Positions 44,543 to 54,090 of a DNA stretch of 64,000 bases are shown here, in pieces. A program made the position numbers and the translations under genes. Below the pieces are notes generated by a model. That model saw only the letters and a program-made list of their open reading frames with translations, made no database searches and was not told where the DNA came from. The stretch is from Flavobacterium sp. J49 (GTDB taxonomy: Bacteria > Bacteroidota > Bacteroidia > Flavobacteriales > Flavobacteriaceae), in NCBI RefSeq assembly GCF_011742145.1, contig NZ_JAAQQU010000098.1, positions 124,001 to 188,000 of the forward strand, read 5' to 3'. The first letter of the stretch is position 1. Each line of letters starts with the position of its first letter.

Positions 44543-45304
44543 TTATTTACCATTATTTTTTAATAGGGTCAAATAATCCGTTGCCAATTCACTCAACCTA
44601 AAGTTTGCCATCCCTTTGTTCTTTTCATTGATGAAAGTTATCAATTTAGTATCGTCTACTATATAGTATAAAAACCCTTTGACATATTCTTCCGGAATTT
44701 TAAGTTTTTTAATGAAATAGTCATTCGTAAACTGGTTCTCTATTTTCACCATCATCCGCTCTTTCTTTTCAATGGCCAATTCTTTTTGCAACATGGCTGT
44801 TCTGCCGCTAATAGAATTCAATATCCCGTCAACACTCATACCGCCCAACGGAATTAATAACGGACTGTACCAATGAAAAGTCTCCGCTGTTCTTAATCTC
44901 CTTTCGGCCGGAGTGTATTTTTTGGCCGGTTTTTCCAAAATGCGCAAAGAAACCGCATTAATATGACTGTAATCTTTGATTTCAACTTCAGACAAATCAA
45001 TGGTTTTGGGAATTAAATTGGTTACCAAAAGAGGTTTGGTCAAATCGGTTTCACTAATGACAATCTTGTGTGTTTCAATTTGCAAACTTTTAAATTCGAG
45101 TGTATCGCCTACTTTGACAAACAGAGAATAATTTCCGCTTTCATTAGAGTTGGTAACCGTTTCGGACCGAAGATTGAAGATATTAACCTCTCCCAACTCT
45201 TTGATAGGGCAGATAATTCTTCCTCTCAAAAAAGTCAATTCAGCCGATTGACCAAAGCCCAAACTTTGGATAAAGACAAAAAGAAAGAAAATTTTAAACT
45301 TCAT
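44543..45304 (-). CDS. Carboxypeptidase-like regulatory-domain protein (paralogue 2)
   Basis: The 253-residue exported protein has a signal peptide ending at SLGFGQ. A beta-sandwich follows that resembles the carboxypeptidase regulatory-like domain (LRGRIICPIKELGEVNIFNL and SNESGNYSLFVKVGDTLEFK). The C-terminal half is helical, with YTPAERRLRTAETFHWYSP, SGRTAMLQKELAIEKKERM and IPEEYVKGFLYYIV. It is clearly homologous to the 45339-46106 gene next to it. Function unknown. Confidence 0.8.
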   Translation of the reverse strand: MKFKIFFLFVFIQSLGFGQSAELTFLRGRIICPIKELGEVNIFNLRSETVTNSNESGNYSLFVKVGDTLEFKSLQIETHKIVISETDLTKPLLVTNLIPKTIDLSEVEIKDYSHINAVSLRILEKPAKKYTPAERRLRTAETFHWYSPLLIPLGGMSVDGILNSISGRTAMLQKELAIEKKERMMVKIENQFTNDYFIKKLKIPEEYVKGFLYYIVDDTKLITFINEKNKGMANFRLSELATDYLTLLKNNGK

Positions 45305-45338
45305 TCTACTGGGTTTTACAAAACTTCAAAAATAGTAA

Positions 45339-46106
45339 CTATTTATCTTCAGCCTTCAATAAATCTATATATTTTGTGGCCAGGTCAGCCAATACAAAAG
45401 TGGCCATGGTTTTGTTTTTCACATTCATAGCGCTCACAAATCTGTTGTCTTCCACCACAAAATACCAAAAACCTTTGACGTACTCTTCGGGGATTTTTAA
45501 TTTTTTTACAAAATAATCGATACTGAATTGGTTCTCAATTTTCTGCAACATCGTTTCTTTTCTTTCCACTTCCAATTCCTTTTTGAGCATAGCCGTTCGT
45601 CCCGACATCCAATTGAACAAAGGATCCAAACCCGCAGACGCACCGGTTGAACCGTCTGTATTTCCGGAAACTCCATCGCCTGTAGCCGTTTTAAATTTTC
45701 TTTCGGCGGGTGTATAATGCTTGGTATTGGGCGAAATAATCCCGAGGGAAACTGCATTGATATTTTTGTATTGCTTGACGATAACCTCATCCAGTCGATT
45801 GATCATTGGTTCCAGTTTAACCAAAAATAAATCCTTGTCAAAATCCTCTTGAGAAACCACTATTTTCTTGCCTTTAATTTGTATTGCAGAGAACATCAAA
45901 GTATCACCAACACTGACTTTCAACGTGAAATACCCTTCTTTTTCAGTAGCTGTGGCAGCTTCAGTTTTTAGATTAATGATATAAATTCCGTCTAAATCGA
46001 CTGATTCCGAAACGACTTTACCTTTCATTGCCTTTACTACAGTATTTTGTGCTGTAGTCAGATTTACTGTCAGCAACAACAACACTATTTTTAAAAAATG
46101 ATTCAT
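45339..46106 (-). CDS. Carboxypeptidase-like regulatory-domain protein (paralogue 1)
   Basis: From the ATG at 46106 (MNHFLKIVLLLLTVNLTTAQ) this exported protein has 255 residues. It shares with its neighbour the KYTPAERK-type phrase, SGRTAMLKKELEVERKETML and KKLKIPEEYVKGFWYFV. A Gly/Ser insertion (GDGVSGNTDGSTGASAG) distinguishes it. The pair are tandem duplicates at the head of a run that ends with DUF6702 and the M1 peptidase. A start at 46160 would lack a proper signal peptide. Confidence 0.8.
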   Translation of the reverse strand: MNHFLKIVLLLLTVNLTTAQNTVVKAMKGKVVSESVDLDGIYIINLKTEAATATEKEGYFTLKVSVGDTLMFSAIQIKGKKIVVSQEDFDKDLFLVKLEPMINRLDEVIVKQYKNINAVSLGIISPNTKHYTPAERKFKTATGDGVSGNTDGSTGASAGLDPLFNWMSGRTAMLKKELEVERKETMLQKIENQFSIDYFVKKLKIPEEYVKGFWYFVVEDNRFVSAMNVKNKTMATFVLADLATKYIDLLKAEDK

Positions 46107-46175
46107 ATAGGCGATTAGATTTGGTAAAAATATCTTAGAGCATTCCCAAATAAATGCCAATAGCTTGGTAATTTT

Positions 46176-46208
46176 TTGTTAAATAAAAGCGGGAAAACAC
46201 TACTTTTG
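46176..46208 (+). promoter_or_regulatory. Flavobacterial promoter for pepE
   Basis: TTG at 46176-46178, a 22-bp spacer and TACTTTTG at 46201-46208 match the -33/-7 consensus; the ATG follows 19 bp later. Confidence 0.65.
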
Positions 46209-46227
46209 GAGTAGAATCAATTAAAAA

Positions 46228-46938
46228 ATGAAAAAACTAATTATTGCCAGCACATCCACCGTTCACGGCGGCACTTATTTGGATTATTTGTTGCCCACTT
46301 TACAAAATCACTTCAAAGACTGTACTGAGATTCTCTTTATCCCCTATGCCCGTCCGGGCGGGATTTCTCATGAGGATTATACCGAAAATGTTCGTTTGGC
46401 TTTCGCCAAAATAAACAAAAACGTAAAAGGATTGCATGAATTTGACAATCCAACAGCAGCAATCCAAAATGCTCAAGGCATATTTACCGGCGGAGGCAAT
46501 ACTTTTTTATTGGTTACCCAATTATATGAAAATCAGGTGATGGAAGTTTTAGCCCAAACAGTTCAAAATGGCACCCCTTACTTAGGCACAAGTGCCGGAA
46601 GCAACATTACCGGATTGACCATGCAAACCACGAATGACATGCCGATTATTTATCCTCCGAGTTTTACAACTTTGGGATTGATTCCGTTTAATTTGAATCC
46701 ACATTATTTGGATCCTGACATGAACAGCAAGCACATGGGCGAAACCCGCGAAACGAGAATTAAAGAATTTCATGCCTTCAATACCATACCGGTTTTGGGA
46801 TTACGTGAGGGAAGTTGGTTAGAAGTTACCGGCGAAAAAATAATTTTAAAAGGGAATTTAACGGCGAGATTGTTTCAGCAAAATAAAGACCCTGAAGAGT
46901 TGTCTCCTGAGAAAGATTTGGCTTATTTAGGAGAATAA
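46228..46938 (+). CDS. pepE: Dipeptidase E (aspartyl dipeptidase)
   Basis: The 236-residue class I glutamine-amidotransferase-like serine peptidase splits Asp-X dipeptides. The nucleophile elbow is GTSAGSN with Ser122. GIFTGGGNTFLLV, FIPYARPGG and NPHYLDPD are typical. Length is normal and there is no signal peptide. It has its own promoter. Confidence 0.93.
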   Translation: MKKLIIASTSTVHGGTYLDYLLPTLQNHFKDCTEILFIPYARPGGISHEDYTENVRLAFAKINKNVKGLHEFDNPTAAIQNAQGIFTGGGNTFLLVTQLYENQVMEVLAQTVQNGTPYLGTSAGSNITGLTMQTTNDMPIIYPPSFTTLGLIPFNLNPHYLDPDMNSKHMGETRETRIKEFHAFNTIPVLGLREGSWLEVTGEKIILKGNLTARLFQQNKDPEELSPEKDLAYLGE

Positions 46939-47026
46939 AAAAATACCGCAGATTCGCAGATTATTTATTGGTAATTTTTTAATCTTCAATAAAAAAACTT
47001 CAACCCTAACATTATTGCATAAAAAA

Positions 47027-47054
47027 AACCTCTAACACTAATTAGAGGTTTTAA
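47027..47054. terminator. Terminator between pepE and tRNA-Gly
   Basis: AAACCTCTAA-N6-TTAGAGGTTT is a 10-bp stem with a T run on the minus strand, just downstream of tRNA-Gly. It could also stop pepE transcription. Confidence 0.8.
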
Positions 47055-47060
47055 CTTAAG

Positions 47061-47133
<73 letters not shown>

Positions 47134-47252
47134 ATTAACGGTGCAAATATATAGAATAAGTTTGCTTTGATGCAAATTTTTTTCAGAAAAAATGTTGTGA
47201 AAAATTTTAGCGATTATAACCCATAGAAAACCATTTAGTTATAAAGAGACAC

Positions 47253-47696
47253 ATGATAGAAATCAGAAAAATTTCAGCCCTAGAAACAATTGCAGTACGT
47301 CATCCGATACTCAGAAAAGGGAAAACTATAGAAAGCTGTCACTTCGAAGGGGATGATTTGACAACCACGCAACATTTTGGTTTGTATCAAAATGATAAAT
47401 TGGAAGGTGTGATTTCGCTATTTGAAAACAATAGCCCATTGTTTAAGGAAAAGCATCAATCGCAAATCAGAGGCATGGCAGTTTTGGAAAACAATCAGGG
47501 AAAAGGTTTCGGGAGACAATTAGTTGAGCATGCCGAAAAGACCTTAAAACTTCAAAATATCGATTTGATATGGTTTAACGCACGTGAAAATGCTGTTGGT
47601 TTTTACCAAAAAACGGGATACGAAATCATTGGGAATTCATTTGACATTCCCGGGGTTGGTATTCATTATGTGATGTGGAAAAAACTACGACGCTAA
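47253..47696 (+). CDS. GNAT-family N-acetyltransferase
   Basis: The 147-residue protein has the GNAT fold with the acetyl-CoA loop QGKGFGRQLVEHAEK (about 83-97) and the late NARENAVGFYQKTGYEIIG strand. Substrate unknown. Its 3' end overlaps the convergent L,D-transpeptidase gene by 12 bp. Confidence 0.9.
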   Translation: MIEIRKISALETIAVRHPILRKGKTIESCHFEGDDLTTTQHFGLYQNDKLEGVISLFENNSPLFKEKHQSQIRGMAVLENNQGKGFGRQLVEHAEKTLKLQNIDLIWFNARENAVGFYQKTGYEIIGNSFDIPGVGIHYVMWKKLRR

Positions 47697-48392
47697 CTTC
47701 GATACAATATCTTGTTTGGCCGCCGGATGATAAATAAACAAACAAGATTTGTCTTTAATCACATTGATAATCTTTTGGTTCATCTCTACCGGAACTGCCG
47801 GACAACCCTGACTTCTGCCTAATCTTTTGTTTTGTTTGATAAAAGATTCAGATACATAATCGGCACCGTGTATTACTACAGCTCTTTCTCTGGCTTTATC
47901 GTTCAACCCTTTTTGCAAACCGTCTAATTTTAAAGACATGCCGTGTTTGCCCTTGTAGATTTCGGCGGTGGCATAAAATCCAACACTGCTTTTATAAGAC
48001 TCTGCTTGATTAGAAAAGGCTTGGGCAAACTCTTCTCCGGTATTTCTTCCATGCGCTACTAAAGTTTGGAATAAAACTTTATTTTGGTCTAAATCAATCA
48101 CCCAAAGTCTTTTGGTTGTAGATGACAAACTAAAGTCAACAATGGTCAGGATATTTTTTTGAATCAGCCCTTTTTCTTTAAGATGGTTAAACCCATCTAA
48201 AGCCAAATTAAAACTTTCAAAACTAGGCAACACAAAAGAATTAGCATCTATCTGACTGTAAACAGATACATTTTCAGATGCCTTTTTTTCCGTAGATTCA
48301 AGACTTATAGGATTCAGATTTGTTTTGTCGGGAAAGCTGTTGAAAGACATCAACAAGACAAAAAACAATAGAGAGAAGGATTTATAATTCAT
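47685..48392 (-). CDS. L,D-transpeptidase catalytic-domain protein
   Basis: The 235-residue exported protein has a signal sequence (about 1-20). Its catalytic domain holds WVIDLDQNKVLFQTLVAHGR, VVIHGADYVSES with His175, and LGRSQGCPAVP with Cys197, the HG...SxGC(P) active site of YkuD-like enzymes. Members remodel peptidoglycan or attach proteins to it. No LysM or other anchor is visible. Confidence 0.88.
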   Translation of the reverse strand: MNYKSFSLLFFVLLMSFNSFPDKTNLNPISLESTEKKASENVSVYSQIDANSFVLPSFESFNLALDGFNHLKEKGLIQKNILTIVDFSLSSTTKRLWVIDLDQNKVLFQTLVAHGRNTGEEFAQAFSNQAESYKSSVGFYATAEIYKGKHGMSLKLDGLQKGLNDKARERAVVIHGADYVSESFIKQNKRLGRSQGCPAVPVEMNQKIINVIKDKSCLFIYHPAAKQDIVSKLAS

Positions 48393-48532
48393 TGATTGCT
48401 ATAGGTTTAATTAGACGTGGGTAGGGCAAATATATATTATATTTTACCAAAACCAAATAATTTCGTTTTTATTAAGCCAATTTTAATTTTTTTTAATCCA
48501 ATAGAAATCAACAGGTTTTATTTTCGCAAAGG

Positions 48533-48562
48533 TTGTAAATATCAATTAAATAGTTATTTTTG
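48533..48562 (+). promoter_or_regulatory. Flavobacterial promoter for the DUF5916 gene
   Basis: TTG at 48533-48535, a 19-bp spacer and TATTTTTG at 48555-48562 give a near-ideal promoter; the ATG follows 20 bp later. The rest of 48393-48582 holds nothing else that I can see. Confidence 0.7.
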
Positions 48563-48582
48563 TTTGTCAAACAAAATCATCA

Positions 48583-51042
48583 ATGCCTAAAAAGTCCTAC
48601 TTTTTTATCTCTATATTTTTGCTTTTCCCCTGTTTAGTTTTTAGCCAAAAGAAAACGCTTCAAACCCGCTCAACGGATACTAAAATCACTATTGACGGTA
48701 AGTTTGACGAGTCCGCTTGGAAAGAGGCTGAGATTGCCACCGACTTTGTCATGATTGAACCGGATAACGGCAAACCAATAGCCGAAGCAAAAAAGACCGA
48801 GGTTAAAATCATTTATGACAATAGCGCCATATACATTGCTGCTATAATGTATGATGACGAACCTCATAAAATTTTAAAAGAGTTTACCTTAAGGGATGAT
48901 TTTGCCGTAGCTGATCATTTTGGGGTACTACTTAACGGATATAATGACGGACAGCAAGAATTTCGCTTTTTCGTCAGCGCTGCGGGTGTTCAACAAGATG
49001 GCGTGTACACCGAATCTTATGGTGAGGATTTCTCTTGGGATGCCATTTGGGACAGTCATGTGGAAATAACCAACTTCGGCTGGACCGTTGAAATGAGAAT
49101 TCCCTATGCCGCACTTCGTTTTCCACCGGAAAAAAAACAAACTTGGGGTTTGAATTTTTACCGAGAAATTCGACGGGATCGCCAACAGTACTCTTGGTCG
49201 CTTTTAGACCGAAAAATTGAAAACGAAAGTATTCAAGCCGGTATTTTGGAAGGCATTGAAAACATTCAAACCCCAACCCGTTTGTTTTTGATTCCTTATG
49301 CTTCACAATACTTTTATTCGAATACTTCTCAAAGAACTTACGGAGAATTTCGCGGTGGAATGGACATTAAATACGGCATCAACGATGCTTTTACGTTAGA
49401 TGCTATTTTGATTCCCGATTTTGGTCAAACTAAATTTGATAACGTAGAATTAAACCTCACGGCTTTTGAACAGCAATTTGCCGAAAACCGACCTTTTTTT
49501 ACCGAAGGAACCGACCTCTTCAGCAAAGGTGATTTATTATACACGAGAAGAATCGGTGAAACTCCGGATTATTTAACCGTAGCCGATAATGAAACCGTTT
49601 TAGACCAACCAAGCAATATCAGGCTTATCAATGCATTCAAAGTGTCCGGGAGAACAAAGAGCGGGTTAGGAATTGGCGTATTGAATGCTGTTTCGGAAAA
49701 ACACAGTGTTCATATTCGAAACAACGACACCAACACCACTCGCCTCGAAACCCTTTCTCCATTAACCAATTACAATGTATTGGTACTCGACCAACGCTTT
49801 CGCAAAAACTCCTCTGTTTCACTTGTTAATACTAATGTAACTCGTAATGGTGAATTTAGAGACGCTAATGTTTCGGCTTTGGTTTGGGATTTGAATACCA
49901 AGAAAAACACCTATAATATTTCGGGGAATTTCAAATACAGTTATATCAATAATCATTTTGATCTTGAAGACAAAAAAGGAATAAGCTCTTACTTCAACTT
50001 GGGAGAAACCAGCGGCAAATACCGTTTTAGTATTGGTGGTGTTTATGCATCGGATGATTTTGACAATAATGATTTGGGGATTAATTTTCAAACGCACTAT
50101 CACGGATTTTATGCCAACTCGAGTTATCGGATTGTAAACCCCAACAGTGTTTTTAATACCTTTTCGGCTAATTTAAATTCATATTCCGAATTTGATAACA
50201 GAACCGGTAGAATTCAATCGGGCTACATGCGTCTGAATTTTAATACTACTGATAAAAAAAATGATTACTTCGGTTTCGGTGTTACGGCTAATCCTTTAAA
50301 CGTTCACGATTTTTACGAACCGCGCTCCTTCAACGAGGAACGATTTGTGATCATACCTGACAATTACAATACTTACTTTTATTTTTCAAGTAATTATAAC
50401 CGAAAATGGGCATTGGACATCAATCCGTTTGTTACAAAATTCAACGAGAAAGGACGCATGAATTATGGATTTGTTTTTAGTCCGAGATATCGCTTCAGCG
50501 ATCGATTGTCTTTGATTTACAATTTTACTTTCAACCGCCAAAACAATAATATCGGTTGGATTGCTTTTGATGAAAATGACAATACCATTTTCGCCCGAAG
50601 AAATCGAATTACTTATACTAATACAATACAAGGAAAATATTCTATCAACAACAAAATGAACTTTAACCTGAATGTTCGTCACTATTGGTCATTTGTAACC
50701 AATCATGATATCCTGACGTTACAAGATGACGGTGGTTTCACTCAAAATACAACTTACACTGAAAACCGAAATTCAAACCTCAACCTTTGGAATTTGGATT
50801 TGACTTATTCTTGGTGGTTTGCCCCAGGAAGCCAAGTTTCGGTTTTGTATCGCAATAATTCAGCCTTATTCAGCAGAGAATTTAACCGCCAGCTCGAATC
50901 CAATATTCGCGACGCTGTGAATAATGAAAATTTAAACCACGTTTTCTCCATCAGCATCCGCTATTTTATTGACTACAATACGGTGAAAAATTCTAAATTC
51001 TACAAATCGTTTACCAAGCCTAAGGAAAGGATTCACTTCTAG
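48583..51042 (+). CDS. DUF5916 protein: CBM9-like domain plus outer-membrane barrel
   Basis: The 819-residue protein has a signal peptide (cleavage near PCLVFSQ). The N-terminal CBM9-like domain (about 30-210) shows TKITIDGKFDESAWKEAEIA, FTLRDDFAVADHFGVLL and the EMRIPYAALRF strand. The C-terminal 550 residues are rich in alternating aromatic strands, typical of DUF5916 outer-membrane barrels. Function is unknown; annotators often call these hydrolases or carbohydrate-binding proteins without experimental support. No catalytic motif is visible. Confidence 0.85.
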   Translation: MPKKSYFFISIFLLFPCLVFSQKKTLQTRSTDTKITIDGKFDESAWKEAEIATDFVMIEPDNGKPIAEAKKTEVKIIYDNSAIYIAAIMYDDEPHKILKEFTLRDDFAVADHFGVLLNGYNDGQQEFRFFVSAAGVQQDGVYTESYGEDFSWDAIWDSHVEITNFGWTVEMRIPYAALRFPPEKKQTWGLNFYREIRRDRQQYSWSLLDRKIENESIQAGILEGIENIQTPTRLFLIPYASQYFYSNTSQRTYGEFRGGMDIKYGINDAFTLDAILIPDFGQTKFDNVELNLTAFEQQFAENRPFFTEGTDLFSKGDLLYTRRIGETPDYLTVADNETVLDQPSNIRLINAFKVSGRTKSGLGIGVLNAVSEKHSVHIRNNDTNTTRLETLSPLTNYNVLVLDQRFRKNSSVSLVNTNVTRNGEFRDANVSALVWDLNTKKNTYNISGNFKYSYINNHFDLEDKKGISSYFNLGETSGKYRFSIGGVYASDDFDNNDLGINFQTHYHGFYANSSYRIVNPNSVFNTFSANLNSYSEFDNRTGRIQSGYMRLNFNTTDKKNDYFGFGVTANPLNVHDFYEPRSFNEERFVIIPDNYNTYFYFSSNYNRKWALDINPFVTKFNEKGRMNYGFVFSPRYRFSDRLSLIYNFTFNRQNNNIGWIAFDENDNTIFARRNRITYTNTIQGKYSINNKMNFNLNVRHYWSFVTNHDILTLQDDGGFTQNTTYTENRNSNLNLWNLDLTYSWWFAPGSQVSVLYRNNSALFSREFNRQLESNIRDAVNNENLNHVFSISIRYFIDYNTVKNSKFYKSFTKPKERIHF

Positions 51043-51061
51043 AAAAATCAAATTTTAGCCT

Positions 51062-51093
51062 TATCTTTGCTACTCACTCTAGGCCATAGGCCT
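51062..51093 (+). promoter_or_regulatory. -7 box and small leader hairpin before gpmI
   Basis: TATCTTTG at 51062-51069 matches TAnnTTTG. A small inverted repeat, AGGCC-ATA-GGCCT (51081-51093), lies in the leader, 26 bp before the ATG. Confidence 0.45.
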
Positions 51094-51119
51094 TACTGTA
51101 TGTAATAAAACAATACCCA

Positions 51120-52646
51120 ATGAACAAGAAAGTAATCCTTATGATTTTAGACGGTTGGGGCAAATCACCCGACCCTAAAGTATCTGCCATTGATAATGCT
51201 AACGTTCCGTTTATTAACGGCTTATATAAACAATATCCTAATGCCCAACTCCGAACCGACGGTCTAAACGTAGGCTTACCCGAAGGACAAATGGGGAATT
51301 CAGAAGTAGGACACATGAATCTTGGTGCCGGAAGAATTGTTTATCAAGATTTGGCCAAAATTAACTTGGCAGTTGCCCACAAAACCATGAGTCAGGAAAA
51401 GCCTTTGGTTGATGCTTTTCAATATGCCAAAGACCACAACAAAGCCGTTCACTTTTTAGGTTTGGTTTCAGATGGCGGCGTGCATTCACACACTTCGCAT
51501 TTGCGCGGTTTGATTGATGCTTCGCAGGAATTTGGATTGCAAAAAGTATTTGTGCATGCCTTTACTGATGGTCGCGATGTTGACCCCAAATCGGGGAAAG
51601 GGTATATTCAAGATTTAGAAAATTATCTTCAAAATACTACGGCCAAAATAGCTTCGGTTATTGGACGTTATTATGCCATGGACAGAGACAAACGCTGGGA
51701 ACGCGTGAAACTCGCTTATGATTTGGTTGTAAACGGTACGGGAAAACACAGCACTAATTTGGTTCAGAGCATAGCCGATAGTTATGCCGAAAATGTAACC
51801 GATGAATTTATCCAACCGCTATCAGCTGTCGATTCGAACAACCAACCTTTAGCCACCATTCAAAACGATGACGTGGTGATTTTCTTCAACTTCAGAACCG
51901 ATAGAGGAAGAGAATTGACCGAGGCGCTTTCGCAAAAAGACTTCCACGAGTTCAACATGCACAAGCTTAATTTGTACTATGTCACCATGACCAATTACGA
52001 TGATACCTATGAAAATGTACACGTGATTTACGACAAAGACAACATCACTGAAACGCTTGGTGAAGTCTTAGAAAAAGCAGGAAAGAAACAAATTCGCATA
52101 GCCGAAACCGAGAAATATCCACACGTAACTTTCTTCTTTTCGGGCGGACGAGAAGTACCTTTTGAAGGCGAAACCCGTATTTTGAGAAACTCTCCCAAAG
52201 TCGCTACTTACGATTTGCAACCCGAAATGAGTGCCTTTGAACTCAAAGACGCTTTGGTGCCCGAGTTGCAAAAAGGCGAAGTCGATTTTGTGTGTTTGAA
52301 TTTTGCCAATGGCGATATGGTAGGACACACCGGTGTAATGGAAGCTGCCATCAAAGCTTGTGAAGCCGTAGATGCTTGTGTCAAAGAAGTCGTTGAAACG
52401 GCTTTGGCTCATGATTATACCACCATTATCATCGCCGATCACGGCAATTGTGAAACGATGATTAACCCGGATGGTTCACCCAATACAGCGCATACGACAA
52501 ACCCGGTGCCGATTATTATGGTCGACAAAGACCATATCCGAGTACACGATGGTGTTTTGGGCGATTTGGCTCCAACGATTTTAGAACTCATGGGCGTTCC
52601 AAAACCTGAGGTCATGACCGGAAAATCACTTTTAGTACGATTATAA
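51120..52646 (+). CDS. gpmI: 2,3-bisphosphoglycerate-independent phosphoglycerate mutase
   Basis: The 508-residue alkaline-phosphatase-fold enzyme interconverts 3- and 2-phosphoglycerate. Metal ligand Asp11 lies in LDGWG, the phosphorylated Ser61 in MGNSEVGHMNLG. HLLGLVSDGGVHSH-type (FLGLVSDGGVHSHTSH), FNFRTDRGREL and IIADHGNCETM are diagnostic. Length is normal. It ends at a strong bidirectional terminator. Confidence 0.97.
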   Translation: MNKKVILMILDGWGKSPDPKVSAIDNANVPFINGLYKQYPNAQLRTDGLNVGLPEGQMGNSEVGHMNLGAGRIVYQDLAKINLAVAHKTMSQEKPLVDAFQYAKDHNKAVHFLGLVSDGGVHSHTSHLRGLIDASQEFGLQKVFVHAFTDGRDVDPKSGKGYIQDLENYLQNTTAKIASVIGRYYAMDRDKRWERVKLAYDLVVNGTGKHSTNLVQSIADSYAENVTDEFIQPLSAVDSNNQPLATIQNDDVVIFFNFRTDRGRELTEALSQKDFHEFNMHKLNLYYVTMTNYDDTYENVHVIYDKDNITETLGEVLEKAGKKQIRIAETEKYPHVTFFFSGGREVPFEGETRILRNSPKVATYDLQPEMSAFELKDALVPELQKGEVDFVCLNFANGDMVGHTGVMEAAIKACEAVDACVKEVVETALAHDYTTIIIADHGNCETMINPDGSPNTAHTTNPVPIIMVDKDHIRVHDGVLGDLAPTILELMGVPKPEVMTGKSLLVRL

Positions 52647-52648
52647 AA

Positions 52649-52677
52649 AAAGCCCCGATAATTCGGGGCTTTTTTTA
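52649..52677. terminator. Bidirectional terminator between gpmI and the acetyl-CoA hydrolase gene
   Basis: AAGCCCCGATAATTCGGGGCTT with flanking A and T runs, between convergent genes. Confidence 0.88.
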
Positions 52678-53943
52678 TTTCAACAGCTCATAATAACCTC
52701 TTTCAATACTTTCCTGATGAGTTGGGTGCGCAATTTTGACCATTTCGTTCAGGCGTTGTTTTAGGGTTTTACCATATAAGTCGGCGATGCCGTTTTCGGT
52801 AATGATGTATTGTACATGGGAACGTGTTGAGACTACACCGGCACCTTGTTTTAAATAAGGTACAATTCTGCTTTCGCCTCTTTTGGTGATAGACGGTAGC
52901 GCAATAATAGCTTTTCCGCCTTCGCTTAAAGAGGCGCCACGAATGAAATCCATTTGTCCGCCAACGCCGGAATACATTTTGGCACCAATTGAATCAGCAC
53001 AAACTTGTCCGGTTACATCGACTTCTATAGCAGAATTGATAGCCACCATTTTAGGATTTTTACGAATACGTGCGGTATCGTTCACCATGGAGGATTCCTT
53101 CATTTCTATAAACGGATTGTCATTGACAAAGTCATACAAACGTTTGGAACCAATTAAAAAAGTGGCTAACACTCTGCCGCGCAAGGTGCCTTTATAATTA
53201 CAATTAATCACATCACTTTCAATCAAATCAATCACACCGTCGGAGAACATTTCGGTGTGTAACCCTAAATCTTTGTGGTTTGTTAATTTGCTCAAAGCTG
53301 CATTGGGTATCGAACCGATTCCCATTTGCAACGTGCTTCGGTCTTCAATCAAAGAAGCAATGTACTCGCCTATTTTTTCTTCTTCTTTGGAAAAAGGTGT
53401 TGGCGCGTGACCAAAAATGGGTTCGTTCACTTCTACCAAATAATCAATCTCGGATACATGAAGAATCCCGTCTCCAAAGGTTCTCGGCATTTGCGGGTTA
53501 ACTTGGGCAATAACAATTTTAGCATTTTCAATCGCTGCCACAGTCGCTTCAACGGATACGCCTAAGGAACAATAACCGTGTTTATCGGGTGGTGAAACGT
53601 GTATAAAAGCTACGTCAATCAGCAATACTTTTTTGCGAAACAAATGCGGCAACTCGCTCAAAAAAACCGGTGTGTACGAACCGTTTCCGGCAGTTAAAGT
53701 ATGACGAACATTGGCTCCGATAAAAAAGGAATTGACATGAAAACTATCGACTAACTCAGGATTGGCATACGGTGCCGGACCTTCGGTGTGCAAGTGACAA
53801 ACCTCAACATTGCGGAGCTCTGCGGCTCTTTCGGCTAAAGCTTTGGTTAAAATGGTTGGTGTGGCTGCTGCTGCCTGAACATAAACCCTATCGTTTGATT
53901 TTACTACTTTGACTGCTTCTGCAGCCGTAACATATTTACTCAT
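52675..53943 (-). CDS. Acetyl-CoA hydrolase/transferase family protein
   Basis: The 422-residue protein of the class I CoA-transferase superfamily moves or hydrolyses CoA from acyl-CoA; acetate or 4-hydroxybutyrate type activities are possible. Landmarks: AAAATPTILTKALAERA, HVSPPDKHGYCSLGVSV, QMGIGSIPNAALSKLTNHKD, LHTEMFSDGVIDLIES and GVGGQMDFIRGASLSEGGKA. The start is ATG 53943 (MSKYVTAAEAVKVV); the 18-codon extension to 53997 covers the promoter. A -7 box TAATTTTG lies at 53961-53968 on the minus strand. Confidence 0.92.
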   Translation of the reverse strand: MSKYVTAAEAVKVVKSNDRVYVQAAAATPTILTKALAERAAELRNVEVCHLHTEGPAPYANPELVDSFHVNSFFIGANVRHTLTAGNGSYTPVFLSELPHLFRKKVLLIDVAFIHVSPPDKHGYCSLGVSVEATVAAIENAKIVIAQVNPQMPRTFGDGILHVSEIDYLVEVNEPIFGHAPTPFSKEEEKIGEYIASLIEDRSTLQMGIGSIPNAALSKLTNHKDLGLHTEMFSDGVIDLIESDVINCNYKGTLRGRVLATFLIGSKRLYDFVNDNPFIEMKESSMVNDTARIRKNPKMVAINSAIEVDVTGQVCADSIGAKMYSGVGGQMDFIRGASLSEGGKAIIALPSITKRGESRIVPYLKQGAGVVSTRSHVQYIITENGIADLYGKTLKQRLNEMVKIAHPTHQESIERGYYELLK

Positions 53944-54049
53944 ACCTAAAAAATTTTGAACAAAATTATATCGGAATACCCTATAAAAATATGACATTTC
54001 TCATGAGAGAAAATTTAAATAATTATAAATAAAAGTTAAAATTTCAATA

Positions 54050-54073
54050 TTGATAGTATTACTATTATATTTG
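54050..54073 (+). promoter_or_regulatory. Promoter with candidate TetR operator for the export operon
   Basis: TATATTTG at 54066-54073 is a -7 box 17 bp before the tetR-like ATG. A TTG lies at 54050-54052 (short spacer). Exactly between them is the dyad ATAGT-ATT-ACTAT (54053-54065). A palindrome in the spacer is a common site for autorepression, so the encoded TetR protein may bind here. Not tested. Confidence 0.45.
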
Positions 54074-54090
54074 CAAAAAATATTATCAGC

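Noticed and set aside
51081..51093. Riboswitch in the gpmI leader
   Set aside because: Only a 5-bp stem is present; nothing matches a known aptamer.
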